DNA from: Boswellia sacra
Taxonomy: Eukaryota; Streptophyta; Magnoliopsida; Sapindales; Burseraceae
Reading direction: 5' to 3'
Assembly (NCBI GenBank): GCA_013180625.2
Contig: SNVD02013827.1
Location: forward strand, 1 to 64,000
DNA length: 64,000 nucleotides
Of this stretch, positions 12,071-23,749 are shown one piece after another. Position 1 is the stretch's first letter. The number at the start of each line of letters is the position of its first letter. The notes under the pieces are model-generated. The model ran no database searches and had not been told where the DNA came from. It worked only from the letters and a program-made list of their open reading frames with translations. The position numbers and the translations under genes were made by a program.

Positions 12071-14118
12071 CTATGTGTTTGAGGAATGCTCGAGTATGAA
12101 GGTGACATATTTGCTAAATCGATCAACCACCATCATGATGCTTCCGTATCCCTCTGACTTAGGCAAGGCCACGATAAAATCCATCGACACGCTTTGCCAT
12201 GGCCTTTCCGCGATGGGTAAGGGTTCTAGCAACCCCGCTGGATGTTGGTGCTCAACCTTGTCTTGTTCAGATATAAGACAAGTTCTCACGTAGCCTTCCA
12301 CATCTTCCCGCATTTGAGGCCAATAATAGGAATCTTGCACGAGTGCAAGGGTTCGTGCCATACCTGGGTGACCAGCCCACTTGGAGTCGTGGCACTCCTT
12401 GATGATTTCCTTCCGCAAGTTTTCATATTTTGGCACGAATAAGCGATTCCCGATTGTGAGGAGTAGGCCTTCGTCAAACCAAAACCTTCTTGTCTTCCCC
12501 TCACTTGCTAATTTCAAAGGTTCTTGGCTAAGGGATAGTGTTCTAGGCCTTATTTAATGCGGTCAATGAGCACACTTTGTGGACGACTTGCACTCAAGGT
12601 GGCGAGTTTCGCCTTGCGACTTAGAGCATCAGCCACAACGTTTGTCTTACCCGCTTTATACTCGAGCCTATAGTCAAATTCGGCCAAGAAGTCTTGCCAT
12701 CGTGCTTGCTTTAGGCTAAGCTTCTTTTGAGTTTGGAAATAACTTGTGGCCACATTATCAGTCTTGATTACGAAGTGTGAGCCAAGTAAGTAGTGTCGCC
12801 AAACCCGTAGACAATGGATGATGGCGGTCATTTCCTTTTCTTGGATCGTGTAGCGTCTCTCCATGTCGTTGAGCTTGAGGCTCTCGTATGCAATAGGATG
12901 TCCTTCTTGCATGAGAACTCCCCCAATGGCAAAGTCGGATGCGTCCGTGTGCATCTCAAATGGCATAGTGTGATCGGGTAGCACCAATACCGGTTCTTCA
13001 CTTATTGCCTTCTTCAACCCCTCGAAGGTGTCTTGGCACTCTTTAGACCAGTGCCATGTGCGATTCTTCTTTAAAAGATTTGTGAGTGGGATGACTTTGG
13101 CTGAGTATCCCATGATAAACCGCATATAGTAGTTAACTAGCCCAAGGAAAGAACGTAGCTCCGGTACCTTGATTGGAGGCTCACACTCTTGAATGGCCTT
13201 CACCTTTGCTTGATCCATCATGAGCTTTCCGTCTCGTATCCGATGGCCAAGGAACTCTACCTCTCGTTGGGCAAAAGAATACTTCTCCTTCTTGACGTAG
13301 AGCTCATTATCTCGTAGCACTTGGAAGACTTGTTGTGGGTGTTGCACGTGCTCTTCAAGAGTTGTGCTATAGACCACAATATCATCCAAGTAAACTACCA
13401 CGAACCGATCGAGATATGGATGGAATAGCTTGTTCAGGAGGGTGCAAAATGTTGCGGGTGCATTGGTGAGACCGAATGGCATGACTAGAAATTTGTAAGC
13501 ACCGTACCTTGTTACGCATGCGGTCTTTGATTCGTCACCTTTGGCGATGCGCACTTGGTAGTACCCCGATCTCAAGTCAAGCTTGGTGAAGTATCGAGCC
13601 TTTCCAAGTTGATCGAATAACTCCGCGATGAGAGGAATCAGGTACTTGTTCTTGATAGTGATTTTATTAAGTGCCCGATAGTCGATACACATGCGGAGAG
13701 ATCTGTCCTTCTTCTTTTGGAAGAGGACGGGTGCACCATATGGAGCTTTCAAGGGCTGGATATAGCCTGCATCAAGTAAATCTTGGAGTTGTTTCTTCAA
13801 CTCCGCAAGTTCGGGTGGCGCCATGCGGTAAGGCGCCATGGCTGGAGGCTTGGCACCGGGCTCCAACTCTATCTCATGATCCACTTCCCGTCATGGACGC
13901 AATTTCTTTGGAAGCTCTTGGGGCATGACATCCTTATATTTCTCAAGGATGGCTTGAACTTGCCTTGGCATTGGATCCTTGGCAATGGTAATATCCTCTC
14001 CATCGTTTAGTTCTTGAACGGTGGCAAGGAAACTTGGATCCTTCTTCATCCCTCGTTTGAATTGTAGTGCGGAGAGTATTTTGCTTTCAACCTTCGTTGC
14101 CCGTTCCGCCATTACCAT
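12071..14118 (-). pseudogene. gypsy-1 pol: reverse transcriptase, RNase H and integrase N-terminus
   Basis: The main open frame is 13884-12550: [28 protein letters not shown], the reverse transcriptase core with YLDD at about 13392-13381, and RNase H ([24 protein letters not shown]). The in-frame extension 14118-13891 upstream is separated from it by one TGA where PRREVDH would be expected. After a frameshift near 12540, frame 12517-12071 carries the integrase zinc-binding region (ECHDSKWAGHPG ... CLISEQDK) and the start of the catalytic core (SMDFIVALPKSEGY). The second cysteine of the usual CxxC reads serine. The frame ends at the hAT-2 insertion. Confidence 0.9.
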
Positions 14119-15747
14119 GCATGAATGGCTCCCGTCAAGAATGCTAAGGGAGTTTGAAGATGGTATGGGGAAGGCATGGACTTGGTCGAAAATTCTATGC
14201 CAAGCACTACTTGGAAGTCATCCATAGGGACAATGGAGAAATCAAGCTTACCGTTCCATGTGCCAAGTTGTACCGAGGTTGCCTTGGACATTCCCAATAT
14301 TGCCTTGACGGGTGAGTTTACCGCATTGATGGTGCCTCCTTCATTGACATATTTGAGGCCTAGCCGTCTGGCCTCTTCTTCGGACACAAAATTATGCGTG
14401 GCTTTCGTGTCGAGCATGGCACGCACGTTCTTTCCGTTGATTGTGGCACTTACATACATTAGACCCTTTTGCATAGGTGTGGGTCTTTTGAGTGCACCAA
14501 TGGTACGGAGAGAACCCATCCCCGCTTGTGGTTCCTCATTTCGAACGCCCTCATGTTGAGCGGCTAGGGCATTAAGGGTCTTCCTCTTTGGGCAATCTCG
14601 AACCCAATGAGGGCCATTACATATAAAACAAGGGCTTTTAGGTTTAGGGGCTTCGAACTTACCTTTGTTAGGTGTGTCTCGTTTGTCCCCTCCGAAAGCC
14701 TTGCGTGTACCACCTTCCTTTCGTTCGTGTCCTTTCTTGGTGCTCCGCTCTCCCCCACCTTTGCCATGGTTGGGCTTCCTCTCCTTTGATTGGGATGTGT
14801 AGTCGACAAGGGACTCCGCTATGGTTGTGGCATCATCAAGGTTTTGGACGCTACGCCTTTCGAGTTTGACTCTTGCCCAATCTTTAAGACCATCGAGGAA
14901 GTAGAAAAGAGAGTCCTTTTTGGACATGTCCTCGAATTCAAAGGATAATGGTGGTGAAATCTTTAATGTACTCACGGATGGTGCCACTTTCCTTCAATCG
15001 GCGGAGGCGACCCCTTGCCTCCTTTTTCGCATTGCTTGGGGAGAAATGCTTTCGAAGCTCCCTCTTGAAGTCCTCCCATGTGCGAAGGACAAAGATGCCT
15101 TTGCCCGCGTCGCCATGCTTTCAATGCCACCATAGTTGGGCTGCATCTCGTAAGAATGTTGGTGCAATGCCTATCTTCGAAGCATCGTTGTGGACACCTT
15201 TGGCTTGGAAGTATTGATCCAAACCGAATAGGAAGTTTTCAACTTCCGTTGCGTTACGAGTGCCATGGTATGTGGCGGGAGTAGGCACTTGCATGTTTGT
15301 TAGCCCGCTTGGACTTATGTAGGAGGGGCTAGCACGCTCGCAACGATGCCTTTCCCATTCCTTGCGTGATTCCTCCACTTCCGCACGAATAGCACGCAAC
15401 TCACGCTCCACAATGCTTCGTAAGCTAGCAAGTTCTCTTGTGAGGTTTTCACTAAATTCGAGTATAGTGGATTTTGTCACTTGGGTGATCTCTCCATAAT
15501 TCGTCTCCAGGCCTTCGAGACGATCGGAGAGGCCCTCAATAACATTTTCCACACTCGAAATAGATTGCTCTATGCTAGCAACACGAGGCTCTAAGGATTC
15601 TGAGGAGGGGGCTTTGGACTTACCTCGTTTTCCTTGTGGGTGTGGTTGAGGTTGAGGTTGTTCCTCACGTCCGCGCACTTGTTCCTCCACATTCACCTCA
15701 ATATCGGATGCCATTTGGTCTTGTGCTCGAACCGTGCTCTGATACAA
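14112..15747 (-). pseudogene. gypsy-1 gag and aspartic protease
   Basis: Frame 15747-15121 holds the gag N-terminus: a coiled-coil-rich region (EPRVASIEQSISSVENV) and the start of the retrotrans_gag domain (NFLFGLDQYFQAKG, DAAQLWWH). A frameshift follows, then frame 14987-14112 with the end of gag (FYFLDGLKDWARVKLERR), a CCHC zinc knuckle (CFICNGPHWVRDC), a basic linker and the protease. The protease active-site motif reads DTKATHNF instead of DTGATHNF, which should abolish activity. A second frameshift at about 14115 separates it from pol. Confidence 0.88.
15736..15747 (-). other. gypsy-1 primer-binding site
   Basis: On the minus strand this reads TTGTATCAGAGC, two bases downstream of the 5' LTR end. 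It is complementary to the 3' end of initiator tRNA-Met apart from one base; the usual form is TGGTATCAGAGC. Confidence 0.8.
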
Positions 15748-15749
15748 AT

Positions 15750-16268
15750 TGTCACGAGCTTAGAGTTTACGCAGCTGTGCTCGTGCGGTGTTTAGGCAAC
15801 TTGAACCCGAAAGTTGCTAAGCAAGCCTTGTAGTGCTTCTCACTCAAGGAGAAGTTAGGACCGTTGAGCCAAAAGAGCTTTAGAGGCTAGAAGAGAAGAG
15901 AGGCAACTTAGAGGCAAGTGTTGCAAATGCAAAAGAGCTTTATATTACACAAGAATGCTTGCTTACAATGCTTTGTATTTGTGTATACTTGAATTGGCTT
16001 GGATGCCTTACAAGTGAGTCATGGAGGGGTATTTATACTACTCCACCTCCTCAATGGACGGTTAGGATTCATTACATCCAAGGGCCATAATTAGCCATCT
16101 AGAAAAGCCTATCAAAATATCTAGATATTTACATGTGTTAGGTGCACCTCCTTTGACTTGCTAGAATTTCTAGAAAATGGGTTTGGGTTGCATGGTTTCT
16201 AGAAACTAGGCCAAACCCTTATACATATTTTGGACCATTCTAGCAAGCAAATTGGACGGGCTGTAACA
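15750..16268 (-). repeat. gypsy-1 5' LTR
   Basis: This is the 519-bp partner of 9812-10330, with TG...CA termini in the plus reading (TGTCACG...GTAACA). It precedes the primer-binding site and gag on the minus strand, so it is the promoter LTR. Confidence 0.9.
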
Positions 16269-18071
16269 TACAGCTTCAAGGCGTGCTTGCTTGTAGACTC
16301 TACTCTTGAATATTCATGGGGCTGTCCATCCATGCTTGACTTATCAAACTTCATGTCAAATGCATCACCTTCCGCAAAAAAAAAAAAAAAAGGAGCGCTA
16401 GGCGAGCTGCTGGTGACTGCCAGTTGATGGGTCTCTGCAATAACAAATTTATCAATGGAAATGGAGTTTTAAGTTTTAAGAGTTTTTAGTAATTTATATT
16501 TTATATATTATTTAAATTTATTAAAAATTAATAAGAGAGGTTTAAAAAAATTTAACGGAACTGAAATAATAACATTCTCTACAAAAAGGCTTACAAGGCC
16601 GCACGGCTAATGACCCGAAACAGTAAGTCCGGTCCACTAGACTCCAAGGAAGTTGAAGAGAAGCTCGATTACACCAATGAATTAACTACTTCTTATGCTT
16701 AAATATATTTCAAATATTGCTAGCTTAAGATCAGAATAGGCACGTCAGGCACCCCTGTTGTCACGTCAGCCGATAGCATTTTTTTTTTGGCAAGATTCTA
16801 CCTTAGGTTGATTCAATTGCCTGATATAAATGCCCGAACCAGCTTTTTTCTTTTTTGGACATAAATTTGGGCCAACCAAATTTTGCACAAACATATCTGA
16901 CTAATGAATATTAGATCAATAATTATTGGGAAATTGAGTATAAATCTGATTATGAAATGTAAATTTTGAAATAAAAAAATGAATTTTAAAAAAATACTCT
17001 CATGAAGTTTATTATTTTTGCATTTTCCTAGTTGTATTCACATTGCCTAATTAAATTTAAGATTAAATCCAACCAACATTCCCCTTAGATTTCCTCAAAA
17101 CATAATCACACAAATTTGTCAGCAAAACGAACCTCAATCGTGCAGAAGAAAATATTTGATATATTAGAAAAGCTAAAAAATTGCCAATAAAAGAAATCAA
17201 GTATGTCGTAGATATATTTAGTGATGGTTTGTTCAATTAGTAAAATATTTTCCAAAGACATACTTTTATGAAATAAATCTACTTTTCTAAGGTCTATTAA
17301 ATTGATGATCAAATAAGTTTTGAGAGAATTTATATTTTTAAAAGACATATAAGGGATTTTTTTAATATAAAAGACATATGTTATGGGTTAGATTTGGAAG
17401 AGAAATTGTATTTTTCATTAATATTCTTAAAACAAAATTCCTAATCATTGTTGAGTTGTTAAGGCTTGTTTATTTACATAGTAAAATAAAACCAAAAAAA
17501 AAAAGAAACATACGTTTTTTTAATGCATTTTAAATCAACATCAATTATATATCATTTTTAAAATTAAAAAAATCAAAATCAACTACATATTTCAATTAAT
17601 TTTAAAAACAAAAACATAAAATATAAAAGCAAAACAACCTAAATATTCATTAAAGAAAAAAAAAGTATTAAAAACCATCTAAGATTTAAGAATTGTACTG
17701 AGAAATAACTAAATTATAATTTTTTAGTGTCTAACTAAATATTGAATTATCGTTTAAGATGTTGAGTAATGTTAGACAAATAGGTAGTAAAGTTTTAGAT
17801 TATCAAAAACTGCTAACTACTTATCAAACGGTATGTCTCAAATATTATGTTTGCGTTTAACAAAAGAAGGATAAATTTGGTATTTAATTAGAAACTTTAT
17901 TATGACATCTAAATCTCGGAAGAAATTGCTCTGCCTCAATATGGAGCCATATTAGATGAAACAATATTTCAAATTGTCAAATATTAGTTTTGTGTTTAAG
18001 TAATTGACGAGTTACTTAGAGCAGAGCTATGCTTGAAATTATTATACTCTGTTAGTTTCAATAGTCGTAAA
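16269..18071. other. intergenic, AT-rich, no gene seen
   Basis: It contains an A-homopolymer (about 16377-16391) and long AT-rich tracts with scattered short frames. I see no splice-able or family-recognisable coding sequence and no tRNA. Confidence 0.5.
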
Positions 18072-18909
18072 TAGGGGTGTGCATATGGTGTGGTATCGTT
18101 ATACCATCCCCATACCCTACCTAGGTCGGGTTTTGAACTTTTGTACCATACCATACCATACCATTCTGCAATACAATACCATACCGCATCCCCGCATGGT
18201 AGGGTAAGGGCGGGTATGGTATGATATTTTTCGGGTGGTTGACCAAATTGACCAGAATTTGGACAATATTTCACCATGTCTTTTTAATGATTTTAAAGTT
18301 TATTTTATAGCTTTTTTTTGCAAGATTTTGACATTTTGAGTTCTTATTTTGACATTATTTAATATTATGATCCATAAAGTTTGTACTAAATAAAAAAATC
18401 AAGCAATTACATATCCTTAACAATACAAATAATCAAGTAACTATATATTCTATAACAACACAAATAATCAAGTACCATCGTATCTATAACAATACAAAAA
18501 TATCATGTAACTACATATTCTATGACAACACGAATACTCAAGCAATTATATTATTTACTACTTCACAATTCAAGCAAAATAATATAAAAATGATAGAGAA
18601 TTTGGGATTTAGGGTTACTCTTTTCATTATATACTTTATTAGTGTATATAACACTCACACATACAAATTATACATAACCAATTATAAATTGACATGTGGC
18701 ATAATTCTCATTTTTTTTAAAAAAGTATGGTATGGTATGGTATTTTTGGGTTTTTGTAAAAATACCCGCCACCATACCATACCATGGAGGGTTTTCAAAA
18801 TATTTACCAAACCACACCATATATTTTTTTTATACCCTACCCTACCTCCACCATACCATGGCGGGTATGTCGGGTTCGGGCGGGTGGGCGGGTACCATGC
18901 ACACCCCTA
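18072..18909. mobile_element. hAT-type MITE (hAT-3) with GGTATGG/CCATACC subterminal arrays
   Basis: The termini are TAGGGGTGTGCATATGG on the left and, read from the right, TAGGGGTGTGCATGGTACC. Each end has about 150 bp of clustered CCATACC/GGTATGG repeats; the middle is AT-rich and non-coding. The flanks share TCGTAAA (GTCGTAAA on the left, CTCGTAAA two bases beyond the right end), an imperfect 8-bp duplication. The length of 838 bp and the absence of an ORF make it a non-autonomous element. Confidence 0.82.
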
Positions 18910-19987
18910 GACTCGTAAAGATATCTTTATATAAAAATTATTTGATTTTAATAAATATATATTTTTTAAAATTTATTTGATTTTAATAAATATATCTCTC
19001 ATCTTTATATTTATCCTCAACTTCAAGTATTATTTTCTTTAGATGGGTATATTATGTGTCTCTATTTTATATTATTGTATGATTGAAATATTATAATATA
19101 TTTGGAATGTATTTATAATATACACAATCATAATGGATTTGAAATTTTTTTTAGCAATTTATAGAGTATATCAATCTAAATTCTTATAAAATTGTTTAAA
19201 CTTAATTCATCATCAATATATTAATTTACATAGAATCTTAGATAATTAAATAGTAGAAAAAATTCTCTAGGTATAGAATATCAAAATTCAAATATTAAAT
19301 ACATTTAGCTTTTATATAAAGTGTTAAAACAATATCATTTCAAACATATTAATTTAATTATAATAAAAAGACTTTAAAACTTATATATATGTTAAAAACA
19401 TTTTGAAACTATAATATATTATTTTAGTTTTACGTGTGTATATATATATATATATTCAAAAATAAAAAATTATCTTGTTTTTAATTTATCTGAACATTAT
19501 TTTAAATATAATTAAATCTTGTTATATTTAGTTACATATTTATTTATATTCTAAACTATATAGTGCCCCTTCTAAAAAATTTTCTGCTTTCGTTACTGGA
19601 GTTAATAATGATAAATGATATTTAAATGAAAATATAATGACATTTGAATTTTGAAAAAAAAAATTTGTGAAAGACTCCAAAATTGTTAATTTTTTTAACA
19701 TTATAGCACAATATTTTGCAAAAATTTTAAAAATAAGCAAAATTCAAGTATAAATTATAAAAATGAATTTCTTCCTTAAAATATGTATATTACGATCTTT
19801 TATTAAATATCAAATATTATTTAATATATTTATTAAATATTATTATATATTATTAAATATTATTAAATTATAAATAAAATTATAACATGTAAATTTTTAA
19901 AGACGTAAACATAAATATTTATCAAATAAACCTCCAATTTGGATTTTTTTGGTTCTAAAACGTGGGAGGGAACCCGTTAGGGCTTAA
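18910..19987. other. intergenic, extremely AT-rich
   Basis: Long A/T runs, a TA dinucleotide run near 19438-19456 and TATTAAATAT-type short repeats near 19800-19870. I see no coding frame or RNA gene. It could act as a matrix-attachment-like spacer, but that is only inference from composition. Confidence 0.4.
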
Positions 19988-20734
19988 TGTCACGGCCTTA
20001 TTATTTCACAAGCGGAGACCGTGCGGCCTTAGACGCAAACACAACCCAAAATACACCTAAGTAAGCCTTAAACCGCTATAAGAGAGGTTCAAGCGAAAAG
20101 AGAACAATGACACGAGAGATTTGGGTGAGGAAATATTTACTACACACAAAGTAGTTTACAAGGCTTGCAAGACTCTTGGACACTTGAGTCTAGCTTCAAT
20201 TGCCTAACTTGGCATGCATGACTTGCTTTACAAATGAGGGCTTACCCCTATTTATAGGCAAGCACCTCCTCAACGTGTGGCTAACATTGCGCCACATGTC
20301 ATCATCCTATTAGTAATCTAGAAGGATCCTAAGATATTTACAAGCCTTACTTGGGGCCAAGTAATTCTAGACACACCCACACATGCCTAGATATCTCTAG
20401 AGAACCCTAGAGACTAGATATTTTCTCTTGTTTCTAGAACCTTCCGTAGGATTCTACATCCTTCTATGACCTTCCAGAATCTTCTAGGGTCTTCTAGAGT
20501 CTTTCACATGCTTCTGAAGGCTTCCGGAGTATTCTAGAAGTGTCTGGAGCATTCCGGAGCGTCTTAGAACCTTCTAAAAACTTCTGGAACGTCACGCCCA
20601 TTCTTTGCGCTATTGAATGCTCCTCGACACAAGGATCCCAAATCAGCATAACACTTGCCCCGAAATCCCATTCCTTGGTGTGCTTCGGTGCAAGCTTGAC
20701 GCAAACCCATGCGCGTGTCGCGCGGGGCGTGACA
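19988..20734 (-). repeat. gypsy-2 3' LTR
   Basis: This matches 22730-23481. On the minus strand it contains a good TATA box (GCCTATAAATAGG near 20247-20260) and a region of clustered imperfect CTTCTAGA / TTCCGGAG palindromes at about 20400-20600. The gag-protease frame reads on for about 170 nt into this LTR before stopping. Confidence 0.88.
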
Positions 20735-22645
20735 TCCTCCCCCACCCGATTTTGCGACGCCCTCGTCGCGTCTTTGAGGATGCACCAATGTTTGCGAGCA
20801 ATCGATCTTTCCTCCATGTCGCCGATTTCCCCTCGTATGTTTACGTTGCCTCTTGGTTGCCTTTGCCTGTGTACCCGCGTACTTGGCAACCCGATTTGCC
20901 ATCTTGCCTTCATCTTTGTAGCCTTCCTCTACGCGTACTCCTTCACTGTCCTTCTTTAATTGCATCACCCCTAGATGCATGGTATTGGAGCTTGGCGTGG
21001 CTACAGTGGAAAGCATGCATGGACCACCCTCCGAGATGCAAATCGCATTGCACCGAGGCCATATCATCACATCATAGCGCCTCAAAAAGTCCATGCCTAA
21101 CACCACATTCGAAGTATCCAAGGGAGCTGCGGAGAGATCAACCTTACCTCTCCAAGGACCCAATTGTAGCTCAACCCCATGAGCAACTCCATCAAGGGGT
21201 ATGTCTTCTACATTTGCCACCTTGATCCATGCTCGCTCCTTCTCGAGTCGTAGGCCTAACCTCTTGGCCTCACTCGTACCAATAAAGTTATGCGTGGCAC
21301 CCGTATCGACCAACACCTTTGTGGTCTTGCCATTGATGCGAGCCTTCAAGTGCATCAATGATCGGTCTAGTGGCTTTGGAGATGCAGAGGTTTGCGTCAA
21401 GGAATTGAGGACTTGCATAGCACCCATGCGTGCTGGCTCCTTTGTGTCCTCACGTTCCTGGAGCATAACACTTAATGCTTGCCTCTTTGGGCAATCCCGC
21501 GCCCAATGTAGACCATCGCACAAGAAGCATTTCAAATTGGGTGACAACTCCTTCCTATTATTTCTCCTACGATGGTCATCACGTCTCTTATCTCTACTAT
21601 TATAGGGACGTTGATGACGCGGAGATCTATCCTTCTCTTCACTACTATCATGATCGTAGGGAGATTCAATGTGTCTAGAAGACTCACCTCTATGGTAGTC
21701 GACAAGCGTCTCTGCGATGGTGAGTGCAGTAGCGATGTCCTTCACTCCCCGCCTTTGCAACTCTTGATACGCCCATGGTTGCAAGCCGTCCATGAAGTTG
21801 AAGAGAAGGTCTGCCTCACTCATGTTATTGATTTGGAGCATCAACCCAGAAAATTCTTCCACATACTCCACTATTGAACGCATATGCCTCAACTCCTTCA
21901 TTCACTTCCTTGCGTCAAATGACACGTTCTCCGGATAGAATTGGCATTTTAACTCCTTCTGTAGATCCACCTATGTGTCTATGACGCACATGCCATTCCT
22001 AACCTCTTCATACTTTCGACGCCACCAACTAGCCGCAAGATCCGTGAGATAAAGGGTTGCAGTGTTTACCTTGACCCTCTCATCAAGGATCCCCAACGCG
22101 TCGAAGTACCTCTCCATGTACCAAAGGAAGTTATCTAGCTCCCTGACATCCCTTTTGCCACTATACTCTTTAGGTTTGGGTGCCTGAATCCTCGGAATAG
22201 CAAGTGTGGGTGACGCTACCACAACGCCACTTGCTACTGACCTTTTGAGCGTGGCTACCTCAGCCTTCACCTCATCTAACCCTTTACTCAGTTCCTCAAC
22301 CTGAGTTTGGACCTTGGCCAAGACTTCCAGCACCCTTGCTTGGAAAGCATGAATCTCCTAACGTAGTGCTTCGGTGGCGGCGTTGGAATTGTGCATGAAT
22401 TTCTTGAGCTCATTACCTTGGCTTTCGACCTTGCCATTGAGTTCCTCCATGCCTTGTTCCATGCCTTGCTCTAGCCTATCGAGCCTTTCCATTGTATCGG
22501 CCATAGCTAGTTCCACCTTGACCATTCGGGTCTCCATAGCGCTCATCACGTCACGAGACCTCTCTTGGCCACGAGTTTTCTTCCCTCCAGTGGGAGCTTC
22601 CCCACGCCCCCTAGTTTCCTCACTCACGACCAGAATCTCTGCCAT
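20735..22645 (-). pseudogene. gypsy-2 gag-protease frame with three nonsense codons
   Basis: A single reading frame starts at ATG 22645 and is broken only by TAG near 22355, TAG near 21968 and TGA near 21902; there are no frameshifts. In order it encodes an N-terminal coiled coil (RMVKVELAMADTMERLDRLE), the retrotrans_gag core (ELDNFLWYMERYFDALG, ASWWRRKYEE, FNFMDGLQPWAYQELQRRG), an Arg/Asp/Ser-rich basic linker, a CCHC knuckle (CFLCDGLHWARDC) and an aspartic protease with intact DTGATHNF. The frame continues past the protease in a basic tail rather than into reverse transcriptase. The stops fit single C-to-T/G-to-A changes. Confidence 0.88.
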
Positions 22646-22714
22646 CGTGTTTACCCAAACTTGTTCTCAACACCCCACACTTGATGAACCTCCACTAAAC
22701 CTCGGCCAAACATC

Positions 22715-22728
22715 GGCTCTGATACCAA
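22715..22728 (-). other. gypsy-2 primer-binding site
   Basis: The minus strand reads TTGGTATCAGAGCC next to the 5' LTR. It is a perfect initiator tRNA-Met type primer-binding site. Confidence 0.88.
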
Positions 22729-22729
22729 C

Positions 22730-23481
22730 TGTCACGGCCTTATTATTTCACAAGCGGAGACCGTGCGGCCTTAGGTGCAAACACAACCCAAAATACACCT
22801 AAGTAAGCCTTAAACCGCTATAAGAGAGGTTCAAGCGAAAAGAGAACAAGGACACGAGAGATTTGGGTGAGGAAATATTTACTACACATAAAGTAGTTTA
22901 CAAGGCTTGCAAGACTCTTGGACACTTGAGTCTAGCTTCAATTGCCTAACTTGGCATGCATGACTTGTTTTACAAATGAGGGCTCACCCCTATTTATAGG
23001 CAAGCACCTCCTCAACGTGTGACTAACATTGTGCCACATGTCATCATCCTATTAGTAATCTAGAAGGATCCTAAGATATTTACAAGCCTTACTTGGGGCC
23101 AAGTAATTCTAGACACACCCACACATGCCTAGATATCTCTAGAGAACCCTAGACACTAGATATTTTCTTTTGTTTCTAGAACCTTCTGTAGGATTCCACA
23201 TCCTTCTATGACCTTCCAGAATCTTCTAGGGTCTTTTAGAGTCTTTTACATGCTTCTGAAGGCTTCCGGAGTATTCTAGAAGTGTCCGGAGCATTCCGGA
23301 GCGTCTTGGAACCTTCTAGAAACTTCTGGAATGTCACGCCCGTTCTTTGCGCTATTGAATCCTCCTCGATACAAGAATCTCAAATCAGCATAACACTTAC
23401 CCCGAAATCTCATTCCTTAGTGTGCTTTGATGCAAGCTTGACGTAAACCCATGCGAGTGTCGCGCGGGGCGGGACGTAACA
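22730..23481 (-). repeat. gypsy-2 5' LTR
   Basis: It starts TGTCACGGCC and ends GGGACGTAACA. The last dozen bases differ from the partner LTR, which ends GGCGTGACA. It lies head-to-head with WHIRLY2, with its U3 side nearest that gene, so promoter or enhancer activity could influence the gene. Confidence 0.85.
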
Positions 23482-23709
23482 TTAAGCACACCAGAAAACT
23501 CCTCTTTCCCTTTTATTTGTCGGAAAACACAAACAGCATATAATCCAATGACTACAAACAGCACCAAATTCTCATATTTTCACCACGTTCAGGACACCTG
23601 ACACCACTCAGACACTATTTCACAGTAAATCCGTGCATCCGTCACTGTCACTCCATATTCAAGACTGTTCTTTTCCATCGTTAAACCTCTCACACGTCCT
23701 CTCAATCTA

Positions 23710-23718
23710 AAACCCTAA
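23710..23718 (+). promoter_or_regulatory. telo-box (AAACCCTAA) in the WHIRLY2 proximal promoter or leader
   Basis: AAACCCTAA lies about 32 bp upstream of the WHIRLY2 ATG. Telo-boxes are a known element near the transcription start of plant genes for translation, replication and organelle functions. The assignment here is by motif and position only. Confidence 0.5.
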
Positions 23719-23749
23719 CTCTCGCGCTCTCCATACTCTCTCTGCAACG

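Larger units (their letters stand above)
9812..16268 (-). mobile_element. Ty3/gypsy chromovirus (gypsy-1), degenerate, transcribed leftward
   Basis: It has two 519-bp LTRs (TGTCACG...TAACA), an initiator-Met-type primer-binding site next to the right LTR, and a GGTGGGGGAGGA polypurine tract next to the left LTR. Minus-strand gag, protease, reverse transcriptase, RNase H, integrase and chromodomain remnants follow in Ty3/gypsy order. The LTRs differ at roughly 25 positions by eye (about 95% identical), so the insertion is not recent. A 787-bp hAT-type MITE is nested in the integrase. No clean 5-bp target duplication is seen: the flanks are CTATA on the left and TACAG on the right. Confidence 0.93.
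19988..23481 (-). mobile_element. non-autonomous LTR retrotransposon encoding only gag-protease (gypsy-2)
   Basis: LTRs of about 747 and 752 bp (TGTCACGG at the left ends) flank an internal region of only about 2.0 kb. The internal region has an initiator-Met primer-binding site, one gag-protease frame and a GGTGGGGGAGGA polypurine tract directly before the 3' LTR. There is no reverse transcriptase, RNase H or integrase, and no room for them. The LTRs differ at roughly 35-40 sites by eye (about 95% identical), mostly C/T and G/A transitions as expected for methylated DNA. The flanks share only TTAA. It ends about 270 bp upstream of the WHIRLY2 ATG. Confidence 0.88.

Noticed and set aside
9807..16273. 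Target-site duplication for gypsy-1
   Set aside because: Flanks CTATA and TACAG do not match as a 5-bp repeat; only TAYA is shared, which is too weak to claim.
20540..21877. Plus-strand frames of 100-200 codons over gypsy-2
   Set aside because: Antisense shadows of the minus-strand gag-protease frame and its LTR.
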